A stretch of DNA of 20,556 bases from an uncultured Porphyromonas sp. (GCA_905372565.1 CAJPPK010000032.1:1-20556), one strand, 5' to 3'. Counted from the first letter of the stretch, positions 1-8,244 are shown. Notes: a model not told the origin generated them from the sequence alone. Made by a program: numbers and translations.

Positions 1-596
1 TCGGAATGACATCCGTATTCAGTGCCGAGGGGAAGAACATCCCATGCACTGTTATTGAAGTAGGTCCTTGCGTGGTGACGCAGATCAAGTCTCTGGAAAA
101 GGATGGCTACGAAGCTCTTCAGCTTGGGTTCGTTGATGCTAAGGAAAAGCACACGACCAAGCCGCTTCAGGGTCACTTCCAGAAGGCTGGCGTTGCTCCC
201 AAGAGACACTTGGCCGAGTTCAAGGGGTTCGATTGCAGCCAGTACAATCTGGGCGATGTGATCGACGTGAATTTCTTCGAAGGGACGGTCTTTGTCGATG
301 TAATCGGCACGTCTAAGGGTAAGGGGTTCCAGGGTGTAGTTAAGCGTCATGGCTTCGGCGGTGTCGGTCAGGCTACACACGGTCAGCACAACCGTCTTCG
401 TGCTCCTGGGTCTGTAGGTGCGTGTTCGTATCCTGCTAAGGTCTTCAAGGGTACTCGCATGGCGGGTCAGACGGGTAACGAACGTGTCACCGTTCAGAAC
501 CTCGAAGTGATCAAGGTAATGCCCGAGCATAACCTCCTTCTCATCAAGGGGAGCGTGCCCGGTGCTAAAGGTTCAATCGTCGCAATCGAAAAGTAA
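1..596 (+). CDS. rplC: 50S ribosomal protein L3 (5'-truncated by window edge)
   Basis: L3 is an early-assembling 23S rRNA-binding protein whose extension reaches the peptidyl-transferase region. The window opens inside the gene: the frame is already open at base 3 and reads I-G-M-T-S-V-F, which matches the internal IGMTSVF segment about 11 residues into L3. The ATG at base 6 is therefore an internal Met, not the start. The conserved core THGQHNRLRAPGSVG and the MAGQ-GNERVTVQ motif are both visible; the Gln of MAGQ is the residue methylated by PrmB in E. coli. The C-terminus LLLIKGSVPGAKG is typical. The stop codon directly abuts the rplD start, so translation is probably coupled. Identification is secure; the true start lies upstream of the window, presumably after rpsJ. 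Confidence 0.97.
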   Translation, partial: GMTSVFSAEGKNIPCTVIEVGPCVVTQIKSLEKDGYEALQLGFVDAKEKHTTKPLQGHFQKAGVAPKRHLAEFKGFDCSQYNLGDVIDVNFFEGTVFVDVIGTSKGKGFQGVVKRHGFGGVGQATHGQHNRLRAPGSVGACSYPAKVFKGTRMAGQTGNERVTVQNLEVIKVMPEHNLLLIKGSVPGAKGSIVAIEK

Positions 597-1226
597 ATGG
601 AACTGAGCATCTATAATATCAAGGGAGAAGATACCGGTCGTAAGATCGTTCTCGATGATGCGATCTTCGCTATCGAGCCCAACGACCACGCTATTTACCT
701 CGACGTAAAGCAGTACCTCGCTAACCAGCGTCAGGGTACGCACAAGTCGAAGGAGCGTAGCGAGATCTCGGGTAGTACCCGTAAGCTCATCCGCCAGAAG
801 GGCGGTGGCGGCGCTCGTCGTGGTGATATCAATTCACCAGTCCTCGTAGGTGGTGGTCGTGTCTTCGGTCCTACGCCTCGTGACTACAGCTTCAAGCTCA
901 ATAAGAAGGTTAAGGGTCTTGCTCGTCGCTCGGCTCTGACCTACAAGGCTCAGAAGCAGGAGATCATCGTCGTGGAAAACTTCGAGCTTGCAGCTCCTAA
1001 GACTAAGGACTTCGTTGCCCTATCTCAGGCGCTTCAGGTGGCAGATGCGAAGGCTCTCTTCGTCGTCGAAGCCCTCAGCGATAACCTCGTCCTCTCTTCT
1101 CGCAACCTTCGCAAGGCTCGTGTGATGAACGCCTTCCAGCTCAACACCTATGCGGTGCTTGACTGCAAGAAGATCGTCCTGAGCGAAGCTGCTGTTGCGG
1201 TGATCAACGAACAGTTTAAGGCTTAA
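597..1226 (+). CDS. rplD: 50S ribosomal protein L4
   Basis: L4 binds 23S rRNA domain I and lines the nascent-peptide exit tunnel with a long loop. The 209-residue length is normal. The loop is recognisable at about residues 45-95 by the basic, glycine-rich RQKGGGGARRGDINSP and the VFGPTPRDYSFKLNKKVKGLARRSALT block. The ATG follows the rplC stop with no spacer. In E. coli L4 also represses its own S10 operon by acting on the leader RNA; the leader is outside this window, so that control cannot be assessed here. Codons are strongly biased to CGT, GCT and AAG, as in the other ribosomal genes. Confidence 0.97.
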   Translation: MELSIYNIKGEDTGRKIVLDDAIFAIEPNDHAIYLDVKQYLANQRQGTHKSKERSEISGSTRKLIRQKGGGGARRGDINSPVLVGGGRVFGPTPRDYSFKLNKKVKGLARRSALTYKAQKQEIIVVENFELAAPKTKDFVALSQALQVADAKALFVVEALSDNLVLSSRNLRKARVMNAFQLNTYAVLDCKKIVLSEAAVAVINEQFKA

Positions 1227-1241
1227 TCATCAGAGACAATC

Positions 1242-1535
1242 ATGGGAATTATCATCAAGCCCGTCATCACGGAGAAGACTACTGCCCTAACGGAAAAGAA
1301 GGCTGAACGCTACGTCTTCCGTGTCTCTCCTGATGCTAACAAGATCGAGATCAAGAAGGCCGTCGAGGCGCTATATAATGTAAAGGTCGAAAGCGTGAAC
1401 ACCGTGAACTATAGCGGTAAGCGTAAGGCTCGCTATACGAAGAGTGGACTCATTCGTGGCAAGGTAGCTGCGTTTAAGAAGGCTGTCATCACGCTCCAAG
1501 AGGGTCAGACCATCGACTTTTACGCTAATATCTAA
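1242..1535 (+). CDS. rplW: 50S ribosomal protein L23
   Basis: L23 sits at the tunnel exit and is the docking site for trigger factor and SRP. The 97-residue protein starts GIIIKPVITEKTT, the family N-terminus, and carries YVFRVSPDANKIEIKKAVEALYNVKV, the conserved helix-strand region. It lies 15 nt after rplD and 8 nt before rplB, in the usual L3-L4-L23-L2 order. The ATG at 1242 has an A-rich upstream stretch (AGAGACAATC) and no Shine-Dalgarno motif, normal for Bacteroidota. Confidence 0.97.
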   Translation: MGIIIKPVITEKTTALTEKKAERYVFRVSPDANKIEIKKAVEALYNVKVESVNTVNYSGKRKARYTKSGLIRGKVAAFKKAVITLQEGQTIDFYANI

Positions 1536-1543
1536 GTAGAATA

Positions 1544-2368
<825 letters not shown>

Positions 2369-2388
2369 TCGATTAAACCAACAGAATT

Positions 2389-2658
2389 ATGAGTCGTTCA
2401 CTAAAGAAAGGTCCATATATCCACCTCAAGCTCGAGAAGAAGGTCTTGGCGATGAATGAATCGGGCAAGAAGTCCGTCATCAAGACTTGGGCTCGCGCCT
2501 CGATGATCAGCCCTGACTTCGTCGGTCATACGATTGCCGTACATAACGGGAATAAGTTCATCCCCGTGTTCATCACCGAAAACATGGTCGGTCACAAGCT
2601 CGGAGAATTCTCTCCAACGCGTACCTTCCGTGGTCATGGTGGTAACAAGAAGAAGTAA
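2389..2658 (+). CDS. rpsS: 30S ribosomal protein S19
   Basis: S19 forms a complex with S13 in the small-subunit head near the A-site tRNA. The 89-residue sequence has the classic start MSRSLKKGPYIHLKLEKKV and the conserved TWARASMISPDFVGHTIAVHNG and GHKLGEFSPTRTFRGHGG motifs. It lies 20 nt after rplB. The gap to rplV (45 nt) is the largest so far in this operon and contains no hairpin that I could see. Confidence 0.98.
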   Translation: MSRSLKKGPYIHLKLEKKVLAMNESGKKSVIKTWARASMISPDFVGHTIAVHNGNKFIPVFITENMVGHKLGEFSPTRTFRGHGGNKKK

Positions 2659-2703
2659 TTCGGCTGGAAGTACACAGACCTCTGAACTAACAAGATTAAG
2701 AAA

Positions 2704-3108
2704 ATGGGTGCAAGAAAAAGAATATCAGCCGAAGAAAGAAAGCAAGCCCTAAAGCAGTCCTACTTTGCTTCACTGCGTGACGTCCCCACCTCTCCTCGCA
2801 AGATGCGTCTGGTGGCCGATATGGTTCGTGGTATGGAAGTAGATCGTGCTCTCGGGGTACTAAAGTTCTCTAATAAGGAAGCAGCAGCACGCGTGGAGAA
2901 GCTTCTCCGCTCTGCTATCGCTAACTGGGAAGAGAAGAACGGACGCAAGGCCGAAGATGGGGAGCTCTATATCTCTCGTATCTTCGTCGATGGTGCTACG
3001 ACGCTTAAGCGTCTTCGTCCCGCTCCACAGGGACGTGGCTACCGTATCCGTAAGCGTTCGAACCACGTTACGATCTTTGTCGATTCACTAACCAATAAAG
3101 AGAACTAA
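2704..3108 (+). CDS. rplV: 50S ribosomal protein L22
   Basis: L22 contacts all domains of 23S rRNA, and its long beta-hairpin lines the exit tunnel. The 134-residue protein shows DVPTSPRKMRLVADMVRG (N-terminal domain), LLRSAIANWEEKNG, and the hairpin-tip region LKRLRPAPQGRGYRIRKRSNH near residues 100-122, where macrolide-resistance changes occur in other species. It is slightly longer at the N-terminus (MGARKRISAEERKQALKQ) than the E. coli protein. The start is preceded by the A-rich AAGATTAAGAAA. Six bases separate its last sense codon region from rpsC (5 nt between stop and start). Confidence 0.97.
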   Translation: MGARKRISAEERKQALKQSYFASLRDVPTSPRKMRLVADMVRGMEVDRALGVLKFSNKEAAARVEKLLRSAIANWEEKNGRKAEDGELYISRIFVDGATTLKRLRPAPQGRGYRIRKRSNHVTIFVDSLTNKEN

Positions 3109-3113
3109 TCCAG

Positions 3114-3860
3114 ATGGGACAAAAGATTAATCCTATTAGCAATCGTCTGGGATACATCCGTGGATGGGATTCCAACTGGTATGGTGGCAACAAGTACGGA
3201 GATAAGCTTCTCGAAGATAGCCGTCTTCGTCGCTACCTCAGCGTCCGTCTGGCTAAGGCAAGCGTTTCTCGTATCGTCATCGAGCGTGCTCTTAAGCATG
3301 TCACGATCACGATCTGTACTGCTCGCCCTGGGTTCGTCATCGGTAAGGGTGGACAGGATGTAGACACGCTCAAGGAAGAGCTGAAGAAGATCACCAACAA
3401 GGATGTTCAGATCAACATCTTTGAAGTACGTCGTCCAGATATCGATGCTGCGATCGTCGCTGACAACATTGCTCGTCAGCTTGAAGGGAAGATCGCTTAT
3501 CGTCGCGCAGTCAAGGGTGCCATCGGTGCTGCTATGCGTGGTGGAGCAGAAGGGATCAAGGTACAGATCTCTGGTCGTCTGAATGGTGCTGAAATCGCTC
3601 GCTCCGAAATGTACAAGGAAGGTCGTACGCCCCTACACACCCTCCGTGCTGACATCGACTATGCTCAGGCTGAAGCTCTGACTAAGGTCGGTATCCTCGG
3701 TATCAAGGTGTGGATCTGTAAGGGTGAAGTCTACGGCAAGCGTGATCTCGCTCCTTCGTTCACTAACCCACAGCCTGGTCACGGTGCTCGCCGTGATGGT
3801 CGTGATCGTCGCGACAGCCGTCGTGATGGTCGTGGTGGCCGACGTGGTGGTAATCGCTAA
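3114..3860 (+). CDS. rpsC: 30S ribosomal protein S3
   Basis: S3 lies at the mRNA entry channel of the small subunit and takes part in mRNA unwinding. The sequence starts MGQKINPISNRLGYIRGWDS. The KH domain carries the GxxG loop as VIGKGGQDVD at about residue 75, and the C-terminal domain shows SGRLNGAEIARSEMYKEGRTPLHTLRAD. The 248-residue length includes a low-complexity Arg/Gly/Asp tail of about 25 residues (RRDGRDRRDSRRDGRGGRRG), encoded by repeated CGT-GAT-GGT-type codons; such basic tails occur in Bacteroidota S3 proteins. It lies 5 nt after rplV and 20 nt before rplP. Confidence 0.97.
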   Translation: MGQKINPISNRLGYIRGWDSNWYGGNKYGDKLLEDSRLRRYLSVRLAKASVSRIVIERALKHVTITICTARPGFVIGKGGQDVDTLKEELKKITNKDVQINIFEVRRPDIDAAIVADNIARQLEGKIAYRRAVKGAIGAAMRGGAEGIKVQISGRLNGAEIARSEMYKEGRTPLHTLRADIDYAQAEALTKVGILGIKVWICKGEVYGKRDLAPSFTNPQPGHGARRDGRDRRDSRRDGRGGRRGGNR

Positions 3861-3880
3861 TGTAAAAGAGAAGAACAGCA

Positions 3881-4315
3881 ATGTTACAACCTAAGAAAAC
3901 TAAGTTTAGAAGAGTACAGAAGGGCCGTGCTAAGGGCAACGCACAGCGTGGCAATCAGCTCGCCTTCGGTTCCTTCGGGATCAAGTCTCTAGGCACGCGC
4001 TGGATTACCGGTCGTCAGATCGAAGCTGCTCGTATCGCGGTGACGCGCTATATGCAGCGTCAAGGTCAGGTATGGGTGCGTATCTTCCCTGATAAGCCTA
4101 TCACTAAGAAGCCTGCCGACGTCCGAATGGGTAAGGGTAAGGGTTCGCCCGAAGGCTTTGTCGCTAATGTTACGCCAGGTCGTATGCTCTTCGAGATCGA
4201 GGGTGTCTCCTTCGAGATCGCTAAGGAAGCTCTCCGCCTCGCTGCTCAGAAGCTCCCTGTGACTACTAAGTTCGTCGTCCGTCGTGACTACGACATGTCC
4301 AACACTAACCTGTAA
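3881..4315 (+). CDS. rplP: 50S ribosomal protein L16
   Basis: L16 helps position A-site tRNA near the peptidyl-transferase centre. The protein has 144 residues with a basic N-terminus (MLQPKKTKFRRVQKGRAKG), the GSFGIKSLGTRWITGRQIEAAR segment, and RIFPDKPITKKPADVRMGKGKG. The last motif contains the conserved Arg (RMGKGKG) hydroxylated in E. coli L16. It ends VTTKFVVRRDYDMSNTNL. It is followed after 9 nt by rpmC, the normal order. Confidence 0.97.
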   Translation: MLQPKKTKFRRVQKGRAKGNAQRGNQLAFGSFGIKSLGTRWITGRQIEAARIAVTRYMQRQGQVWVRIFPDKPITKKPADVRMGKGKGSPEGFVANVTPGRMLFEIEGVSFEIAKEALRLAAQKLPVTTKFVVRRDYDMSNTNL

Positions 4316-4324
4316 TAAGTAGAG

Positions 4325-4522
4325 ATGAAACTAGCAGAGATCAAGGCGCTCACCACGCCCGAGCTACAGGCACGTGTAGTCGCTGAAGAAGCAGCGTACA
4401 ATAAGAAGTGCATCGATCATGCGGTCACTCCAGCAGATAATCCTGCAGAGATCCGTCGCATGCGTCGTAGCATCGCTCAGATGAAGACCATCCTTCGTGA
4501 GCGTGAACTCAACAACAATTAA
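4325..4522 (+). CDS. rpmC: 50S ribosomal protein L29
   Basis: L29 is a small two-helix protein at the exit tunnel rim next to L23. The 65 residues read MKLAEIKALTTPELQARVVAEE at the start, then a charged helix with EIRRMRRSIAQMKTILRERE at the C-terminus, matching the family signature region. It lies between rplP (9 nt) and rpsQ (13 nt to the chosen rpsQ start), as expected in an S10 operon. Confidence 0.95.
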   Translation: MKLAEIKALTTPELQARVVAEEAAYNKKCIDHAVTPADNPAEIRRMRRSIAQMKTILRERELNNN

Positions 4523-4535
4523 TGTGTCCTCCCCG

Positions 4536-4793
4536 ATGGAACAGAGAAGATTAAGAAAAGAACGTGTAGGCGTCGTTTCTTCTAATAAGATGGACAAGAC
4601 CATTACGGTCGCTGTCAAGTGGAAGGAGAAGCACCCTATCTATGGTAAGTTCGTCAACAAGACGAAGAAGTACCATGCCCACGATGAGAAGAACGAGTGT
4701 AACATCGGTGATACTGTCCGTATCATGGAGACCCGTCCTCTCAGCCGTACTAAGAGATGGAGATTAGTCAATATTATCGAAAGAGCTAAGTAG
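4536..4793 (+). CDS. rpsQ: 30S ribosomal protein S17
   Basis: S17 is a primary 16S rRNA-binding OB-fold protein. From the ATG at 4536 it has 85 residues: MEQRRLRKERVGVVSSNKMD, then KTITVAVKWKEKHPIYGK, KTKKYHAHDEKNECNIGDTV and the signature-like ETRPLSRTKRWRLV. An in-frame ATG at 4497 would add 13 residues and overlap rpmC; I rejected it because the family starts at the basic MExRxLRKER segment. It lies 3 nt before rplN, so translational coupling is likely. Confidence 0.96.
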   Translation: MEQRRLRKERVGVVSSNKMDKTITVAVKWKEKHPIYGKFVNKTKKYHAHDEKNECNIGDTVRIMETRPLSRTKRWRLVNIIERAK

Positions 4794-4796
4794 TAT

Positions 4797-5162
4797 ATGA
4801 TCCAGCAAGAATCAAGACTCGTAGTAGCAGACAATAGCGGTGCTAAGGAAGCCCTCTGCATCCGTGTCCTCGGCGGTACTCGCCGTCGCTATGCCTCTGT
4901 CGGTGATATCATCGTAGTAGCAGTTAAGAGCGTCATCCCTTCCTCTGATCTCAAGAAGGGTGTCGTCTCTAAGGCAGTTATCGTTCGCACTAAGAAGGAA
5001 GTTCGTCGTCCTGATGGCTCCTACATCCGCTTCGATGACAATGCTTGCGTATTGCTTAACGCTGCTGGCGAAATGCGTGGTAGCCGTATCTTCGGCCCCG
5101 TAGCTCGTGAGCTTCGTGCTACGAATATGAAGATCGTTTCTCTCGCGCCTGAAGTACTCTAA
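4797..5162 (+). CDS. rplN: 50S ribosomal protein L14
   Basis: L14 forms an intersubunit bridge with the small subunit. The 121-residue length is normal. It starts MIQQESRLVVADNSGAKEAL and carries CIRVLGGTRRRYASVGD and the C-terminal GSRIFGPVARELR motif. The TAG stop of rpsQ is followed by 3 nt and then this ATG. In E. coli, L14 begins the separate spc operon. Here no terminator or promoter-like element separates it from rpsQ, so it is probably part of the same transcript. Confidence 0.97.
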   Translation: MIQQESRLVVADNSGAKEALCIRVLGGTRRRYASVGDIIVVAVKSVIPSSDLKKGVVSKAVIVRTKKEVRRPDGSYIRFDDNACVLLNAAGEMRGSRIFGPVARELRATNMKIVSLAPEVL

Positions 5163-5182
5163 CCCTAAAGACGAAAGAAGAA

Positions 5183-5503
5183 ATGAGTAAGTTACATATC
5201 AAGAAGGGCGACCAGGTCGTCGTCCTTAGCGGTGCAGACAAGGGCAAGACGGGGCGTGTCCTCGAAGTCCTCGTAGACAAGCAGCGTGCTATCGTCGAAG
5301 GTATTGCCATCGTTGCTAAGCATGCTAAGCCCAGCGCTAAGAACCCTCAGGGAGGGATCGAGAAGAAGGAAGCTCCTATCCATATCGCTAAGCTCAATCT
5401 CCTCGACCCTAAGTCGGGGAAGGCTACGCGTATCGGTCGTCGTCTCAATGACGAAGGGAAGCTTGTACGTTATTCAAAGAAGTCAGGAGAGGAGATTAAG
5501 TAA
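5183..5503 (+). CDS. rplX: 50S ribosomal protein L24
   Basis: L24 is an assembly-initiator protein on 23S rRNA. The KOW motif is clear near the N-terminus: KKGDQVVVLSGADKGKTGRV. HIAKLNLLDPKSGKATRIG follows in the second half. The length of 106 residues is normal. The last base of its TAA stop is the first base of the rplE ATG (TAATG), so L24 and L5 are translationally coupled. Confidence 0.96.
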   Translation: MSKLHIKKGDQVVVLSGADKGKTGRVLEVLVDKQRAIVEGIAIVAKHAKPSAKNPQGGIEKKEAPIHIAKLNLLDPKSGKATRIGRRLNDEGKLVRYSKKSGEEIK

Positions 5504-6063
5504 TGAGCAACACGGCAAGTCTTAAGAACGAATATAAGGAACGTATCGTTCCTGCCCTCCTTGAGCAGTTCGGCTACCAGTCTCGCATGCAGGTGCCCGT
5601 CCTCAAGAAGATCGTTATCAACCAAGGTCTCGGTATCGCTACGGCAGATAAGAAGATCATTGATGTCGCTATCGCTGAGCTCTCCGCGATCACCGGACAG
5701 AAGGCTGTAGCTACGGTTTCGAAGAAGGATATCTCCAACTTCAAGCTCCGTAAGAAGATGCCTATCGGTGTCATGGTCACTCTCCGTCGTGAGCAGATGT
5801 ATGAGTTCCTAGAGCGTCTCATCCGTATCGCTCTGCCTCGTATCCGTGACTTCAAGGGGATCGAAAGCAAGTTTGATGGTCGTGGTAACTATACCCTAGG
5901 TATCACGGAGCAGATCATCTTCCCTGAGATCAACCTCGATGGTATCACTAAGATCCTAGGTATGAACATCACGTTCGTTACCTCGGCTCAGACGGACGAA
6001 GAAGGTTATGCTCTGCTTAAGGAGTTCGGTCTTCCATTCAAGAACGCTAAGAAAGGCAACTAA
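5503..6063 (+). CDS. rplE: 50S ribosomal protein L5
   Basis: L5 binds 5S rRNA and contacts P-site tRNA. The 186 residues include VPVLKKIVINQGLGIATADK, the conserved ITGQKAVATVSKKDISNFKLR, and the C-terminal GRGNYTLGITEQIIFPEI and GMNITFVTSAQTDEEGYALL motifs. The start overlaps the rplX stop by one base. It is 5 nt upstream of rpsN. Confidence 0.97.
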   Translation: MSNTASLKNEYKERIVPALLEQFGYQSRMQVPVLKKIVINQGLGIATADKKIIDVAIAELSAITGQKAVATVSKKDISNFKLRKKMPIGVMVTLRREQMYEFLERLIRIALPRIRDFKGIESKFDGRGNYTLGITEQIIFPEINLDGITKILGMNITFVTSAQTDEEGYALLKEFGLPFKNAKKGN

Positions 6064-6068
6064 GTACT

Positions 6069-6338
6069 ATGGCAAAGGAATCAATGAAGGCACGCGAAGT
6101 CAAGCGTGCAAAGCTCGTCGCTAAGTATGCTGCCAAGCGTGCTCAGCTCAAGGCCGAAGGAAACTACGAAGCTCTTCAGGCACTGCCTAAGAATGCTTCT
6201 CCTGTCCGTCTGCACAACCGTTGCAGCATGACAGGTCGTCCTAAGGGCTATATGCGCCAGTTTGGTATTTCTCGTATCCAGTTCCGTGAGATGGCTTCTG
6301 CTGGTCTCATTCCTGGAGTCAAGAAGGCTAGCTGGTAA
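6069..6338 (+). CDS. rpsN: 30S ribosomal protein S14, zinc-free long form
   Basis: S14 is a head protein of the small subunit. The 89 residues match the long, zinc-independent (C-minus) form: the RLHNRCSMTGRPKGYMRQFG core has a single Cys and no paired CxxC motifs. It starts MAKESMKAREVKRAKLVAKY and ends GLIPGVKKASW, as in the family. In most Bacteroidota rpsH, rplF and the rest of the spc cluster follow directly. Here rpsN is the last gene of the operon, followed within 20 nt by a strong terminator and convergent dnaA. Confidence 0.97.
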   Translation: MAKESMKAREVKRAKLVAKYAAKRAQLKAEGNYEALQALPKNASPVRLHNRCSMTGRPKGYMRQFGISRIQFREMASAGLIPGVKKASW

Positions 6339-6356
6339 TAGCACTCCTACCATATA

Positions 6357-6400
6357 AGAAACCCCTTATCCCTTTTCGAGGATGAGGGGTTTCTCTTTAT
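6357..6400 (+). terminator. Intrinsic terminator closing the ribosomal operon
   Basis: A 15-bp stem (6357-6371 paired with 6380-6394, AGAAACCCCTTATCC against GGATGAGGGGTTTCT, one G-T wobble) with an 8-nt loop is followed by CTTTAT. It begins 18 nt after the rpsN stop. It is a textbook intrinsic terminator and indicates that the ribosomal transcript ends here. The A-rich left flank means that it may also act on transcripts from the minus strand. Confidence 0.9.
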
Positions 6401-6580
6401 ATCTATGTAGGGGGGCACTTAAGGGTGTAGACTTTTCAGTATGGATATAGAGGTTTGAGTTTCCCTTGTGTTTATCAGCGGATATATAGTTATGTATAGT
6501 CTTACCACTCTTCGTCTGATCTTTCTTTGGGAAAGTCAGGGTTGATTAAGAGCCGGTAGGGAAAGGCTGATAGGAGTAGA
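6395..6580. other. Intergenic stretch between two terminators, no gene seen
   Basis: About 185 bases between the rpsN terminator and the dnaA terminator. I see no credible ORF with a family resemblance, no tRNA-like fold and no good TAnnTTTG promoter. The composition is more AT-rich than the flanking genes. It is probably a spacer left where the ribosomal cluster and the dnaA region were joined. Confidence 0.5.
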
Positions 6581-6628
6581 ATAGTTGATCCCCCAGTATC
6601 GCAGGAGCGATGCTGGGGGATCAACTAT
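6581..6628 (-). terminator. Large hairpin at the 3' end of dnaA (bidirectional terminator)
   Basis: A 22-bp near-perfect inverted repeat (6581-6602 with 6607-6628, one wobble) encloses a 4-nt loop, AGGA. The stem core is GTTGATCCCCCAG. It starts about 40 nt downstream of the dnaA stop on the minus strand. Short T-rich flanks are present on the plus side (TATTTAA) and weaker ones on the minus side. It most likely ends dnaA transcription and insulates it from the convergent ribosomal operon. Confidence 0.8.
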
Positions 6629-6669
6629 TTAATGCGTTTAATAAGGATGGTGAGGTGGAGGCTCTCGAG

Positions 6670-8031
6670 CTAGCCTAGGAGCTCCTGCTCGACCTGGGCG
6701 ACACGCTCCTGAAGGGTGGGCTCTAGGGAAAGGCGTCCTTCGATGGTCTTACAGCCGTGGATGATCGTGGTGTGATCGCTACGCTTCAGCAGATGCGCTA
6801 TGGCGGAGTAGGAAGCGCTGGTGTGCTTCTTCACTAGATACATCGTCACTTGGCGGGGGAGGGCAAGGTTCGCCTTGCGGGAGGTGGAGAGGATCTGCTC
6901 CTTGCTAATCTCAAAGACTCGGCAGACGGTCTCGAGGATATAATCGGGCGTCAAGGTACGGCGCTCGATGGAGACCGTCCCACCGACGATCCGTCGGGTG
7001 GTCTCGAGGTTCACGTGGCCTGTGTCTGAATAGCGAGCATGGGTGATGAGCGTGCGTACGGCACCCTCGAGCTGACGGACATTGTCCTGCATGCTCTCGG
7101 CGATAAACTCGACACACTCTTCGCCTAGCTCGACACCGCTCTCGGCGACACGGCGCTGGAGGATCTTACGTCGAAGCTCTAGATCGGGGCGGTCGATACG
7201 GAGCATCATCGCACTCTGGATGCGGGTGAGGATACGTGTCTCCATGCCCTTGAGATCCACGGGGGGGACGTCACAGGTGACGATGATTTGCTTCCCAAGG
7301 AGATAGAGATGATTGAAGATGTCGAAGAATGCCTGCTGGGTCTTGGTCTTACCGATCAGACCTTGGATATCATCGATGATGAGGATATCCATCTGCTGGT
7401 AGAAGTCGATGAAGCTCCCACGCTCCGTCCCACGCATCAGGCTGTCACGGATGAACTGCGTCTCAAACTTAGAGCTGGAGACGTAGCAGACACGCTTGGT
7501 CGGGTGGATCTCCATAGCACGCTGTCCGATCGCCTGGCAGAGGTGGGTCTTCCCTACACCGCTAGGGCCGTAGATGAAGATGAAGTTCAGTGGAGCCTGC
7601 CCTGGGCGTGCTGCCGTAGCCTCAGCGATACGTAGCGCCTCGCGGTTACACGCACTCTCGTAGAAGGTTTCGAAGCGTAGATCCGCACTGAGGTGTGAGG
7701 TGTAGTCTTGGAGGCGTGCTAGCTTGGGGGCAACGGGTGCACTCTTGGCCGGCTCGAAGAAGATGTCAAGATTCAGCCCTGCCAGTACTTCACTGTGAGC
7801 TCGCTGGATGAGGGTACTATGTGCACGGAGGAGCTCCTCGTAGAAGTCCTTGGAGGGGACTTCGAGGACGAGGGTCTCGAAGCTACCTTCGGCATCTTCA
7901 CGCGTCTCTACACCGACGGCTCGAATAGGAGCGAACCAGCGCTGTAGGGTCTGAGGGTCACAGGTTCGTGCGATGACCTGGAGGCATTGGCTCCAGAGCT
8001 GCGCACCATCCAGGGAGGGAGGGGTCTGCAT
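6670..8031 (-). CDS. dnaA: Chromosomal replication initiator DnaA
   Basis: DnaA binds origin boxes and opens the duplex in an ATP-dependent way. From the ATG at 8031 the protein has 453 residues, the usual size. Domain I is seen in LWSQCLQVIARTCDPQTLQR. The AAA+ domain III has Walker A GPSGVGKT at about 155-162 and Walker B LIIDD at about 217-221. Domain IV ends with the helix-turn-helix SDHTTIIHGCKTIEG at about 418. An upstream in-frame ATG at 8250 would add 73 residues with no domain I resemblance and would run over a DnaA box and a likely promoter, so I reject it. Two oddities: box VII reads LTRIQSAMM where relatives have a SRFxWG-like sequence (the finger Arg is kept), and Ser replaces the usual basic residue before DHTT. 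Transcribed toward the ribosomal operon. Confidence 0.95.
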   Translation of the reverse strand: MQTPPSLDGAQLWSQCLQVIARTCDPQTLQRWFAPIRAVGVETREDAEGSFETLVLEVPSKDFYEELLRAHSTLIQRAHSEVLAGLNLDIFFEPAKSAPVAPKLARLQDYTSHLSADLRFETFYESACNREALRIAEATAARPGQAPLNFIFIYGPSGVGKTHLCQAIGQRAMEIHPTKRVCYVSSSKFETQFIRDSLMRGTERGSFIDFYQQMDILIIDDIQGLIGKTKTQQAFFDIFNHLYLLGKQIIVTCDVPPVDLKGMETRILTRIQSAMMLRIDRPDLELRRKILQRRVAESGVELGEECVEFIAESMQDNVRQLEGAVRTLITHARYSDTGHVNLETTRRIVGGTVSIERRTLTPDYILETVCRVFEISKEQILSTSRKANLALPRQVTMYLVKKHTSASYSAIAHLLKRSDHTTIIHGCKTIEGRLSLEPTLQERVAQVEQELLG

Positions 8032-8061
8032 CTTATTATAGGAGTCCACGATCGGGTGGGC

Positions 8062-8070
8062 TGTGGATAA
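8062..8070 (-). promoter_or_regulatory. DnaA box (perfect consensus) in the dnaA leader
   Basis: The plus strand reads TGTGGATAA, the exact reverse complement of the consensus TTATCCACA. It is 31 nt upstream of the dnaA ATG, where bound DnaA could repress its own expression. Confidence 0.65.
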
Positions 8071-8236
8071 GCTAGGCTCTATAGGTCGCCAAGTGCCGGA
8101 GATACCTTGGCTAGCAAGGCACCACGTCTGGCGGTGATGATGGATCGGAAGTGTGGCGGAGGGCAGGGTGGTTACTTGAGGTTTTCCGAAGATTTTGTCT
8201 AAGGATTTTTGGGTCGTATCCCTGCCGTTCCTCAGT

Positions 8237-8244
8237 GCAAAGGT
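8237..8244 (-). promoter_or_regulatory. Possible dnaA promoter (-7 like element)
   Basis: On the minus strand this reads AACCTTTG, one base from the Bacteroidota -7 consensus TAnnTTTG. A run of nine T residues (8269-8261) ends 17 nt upstream and could serve as the T-rich -33 element. It implies a leader of about 200 nt containing the DnaA box at 8062. The assignment is tentative. Confidence 0.4.

Noticed and set aside
6..596. ATG at base 6 as the start of rplC
   Set aside because: The frame is open upstream and reads I-G-M-T-S, an internal L3 motif; the real start lies before the window.
4497..4535. A 13-residue extension of S17 overlapping rpmC
   Set aside because: The S17 family begins at the basic MEQRRLRKER segment; the extra residues have no similarity to the family.
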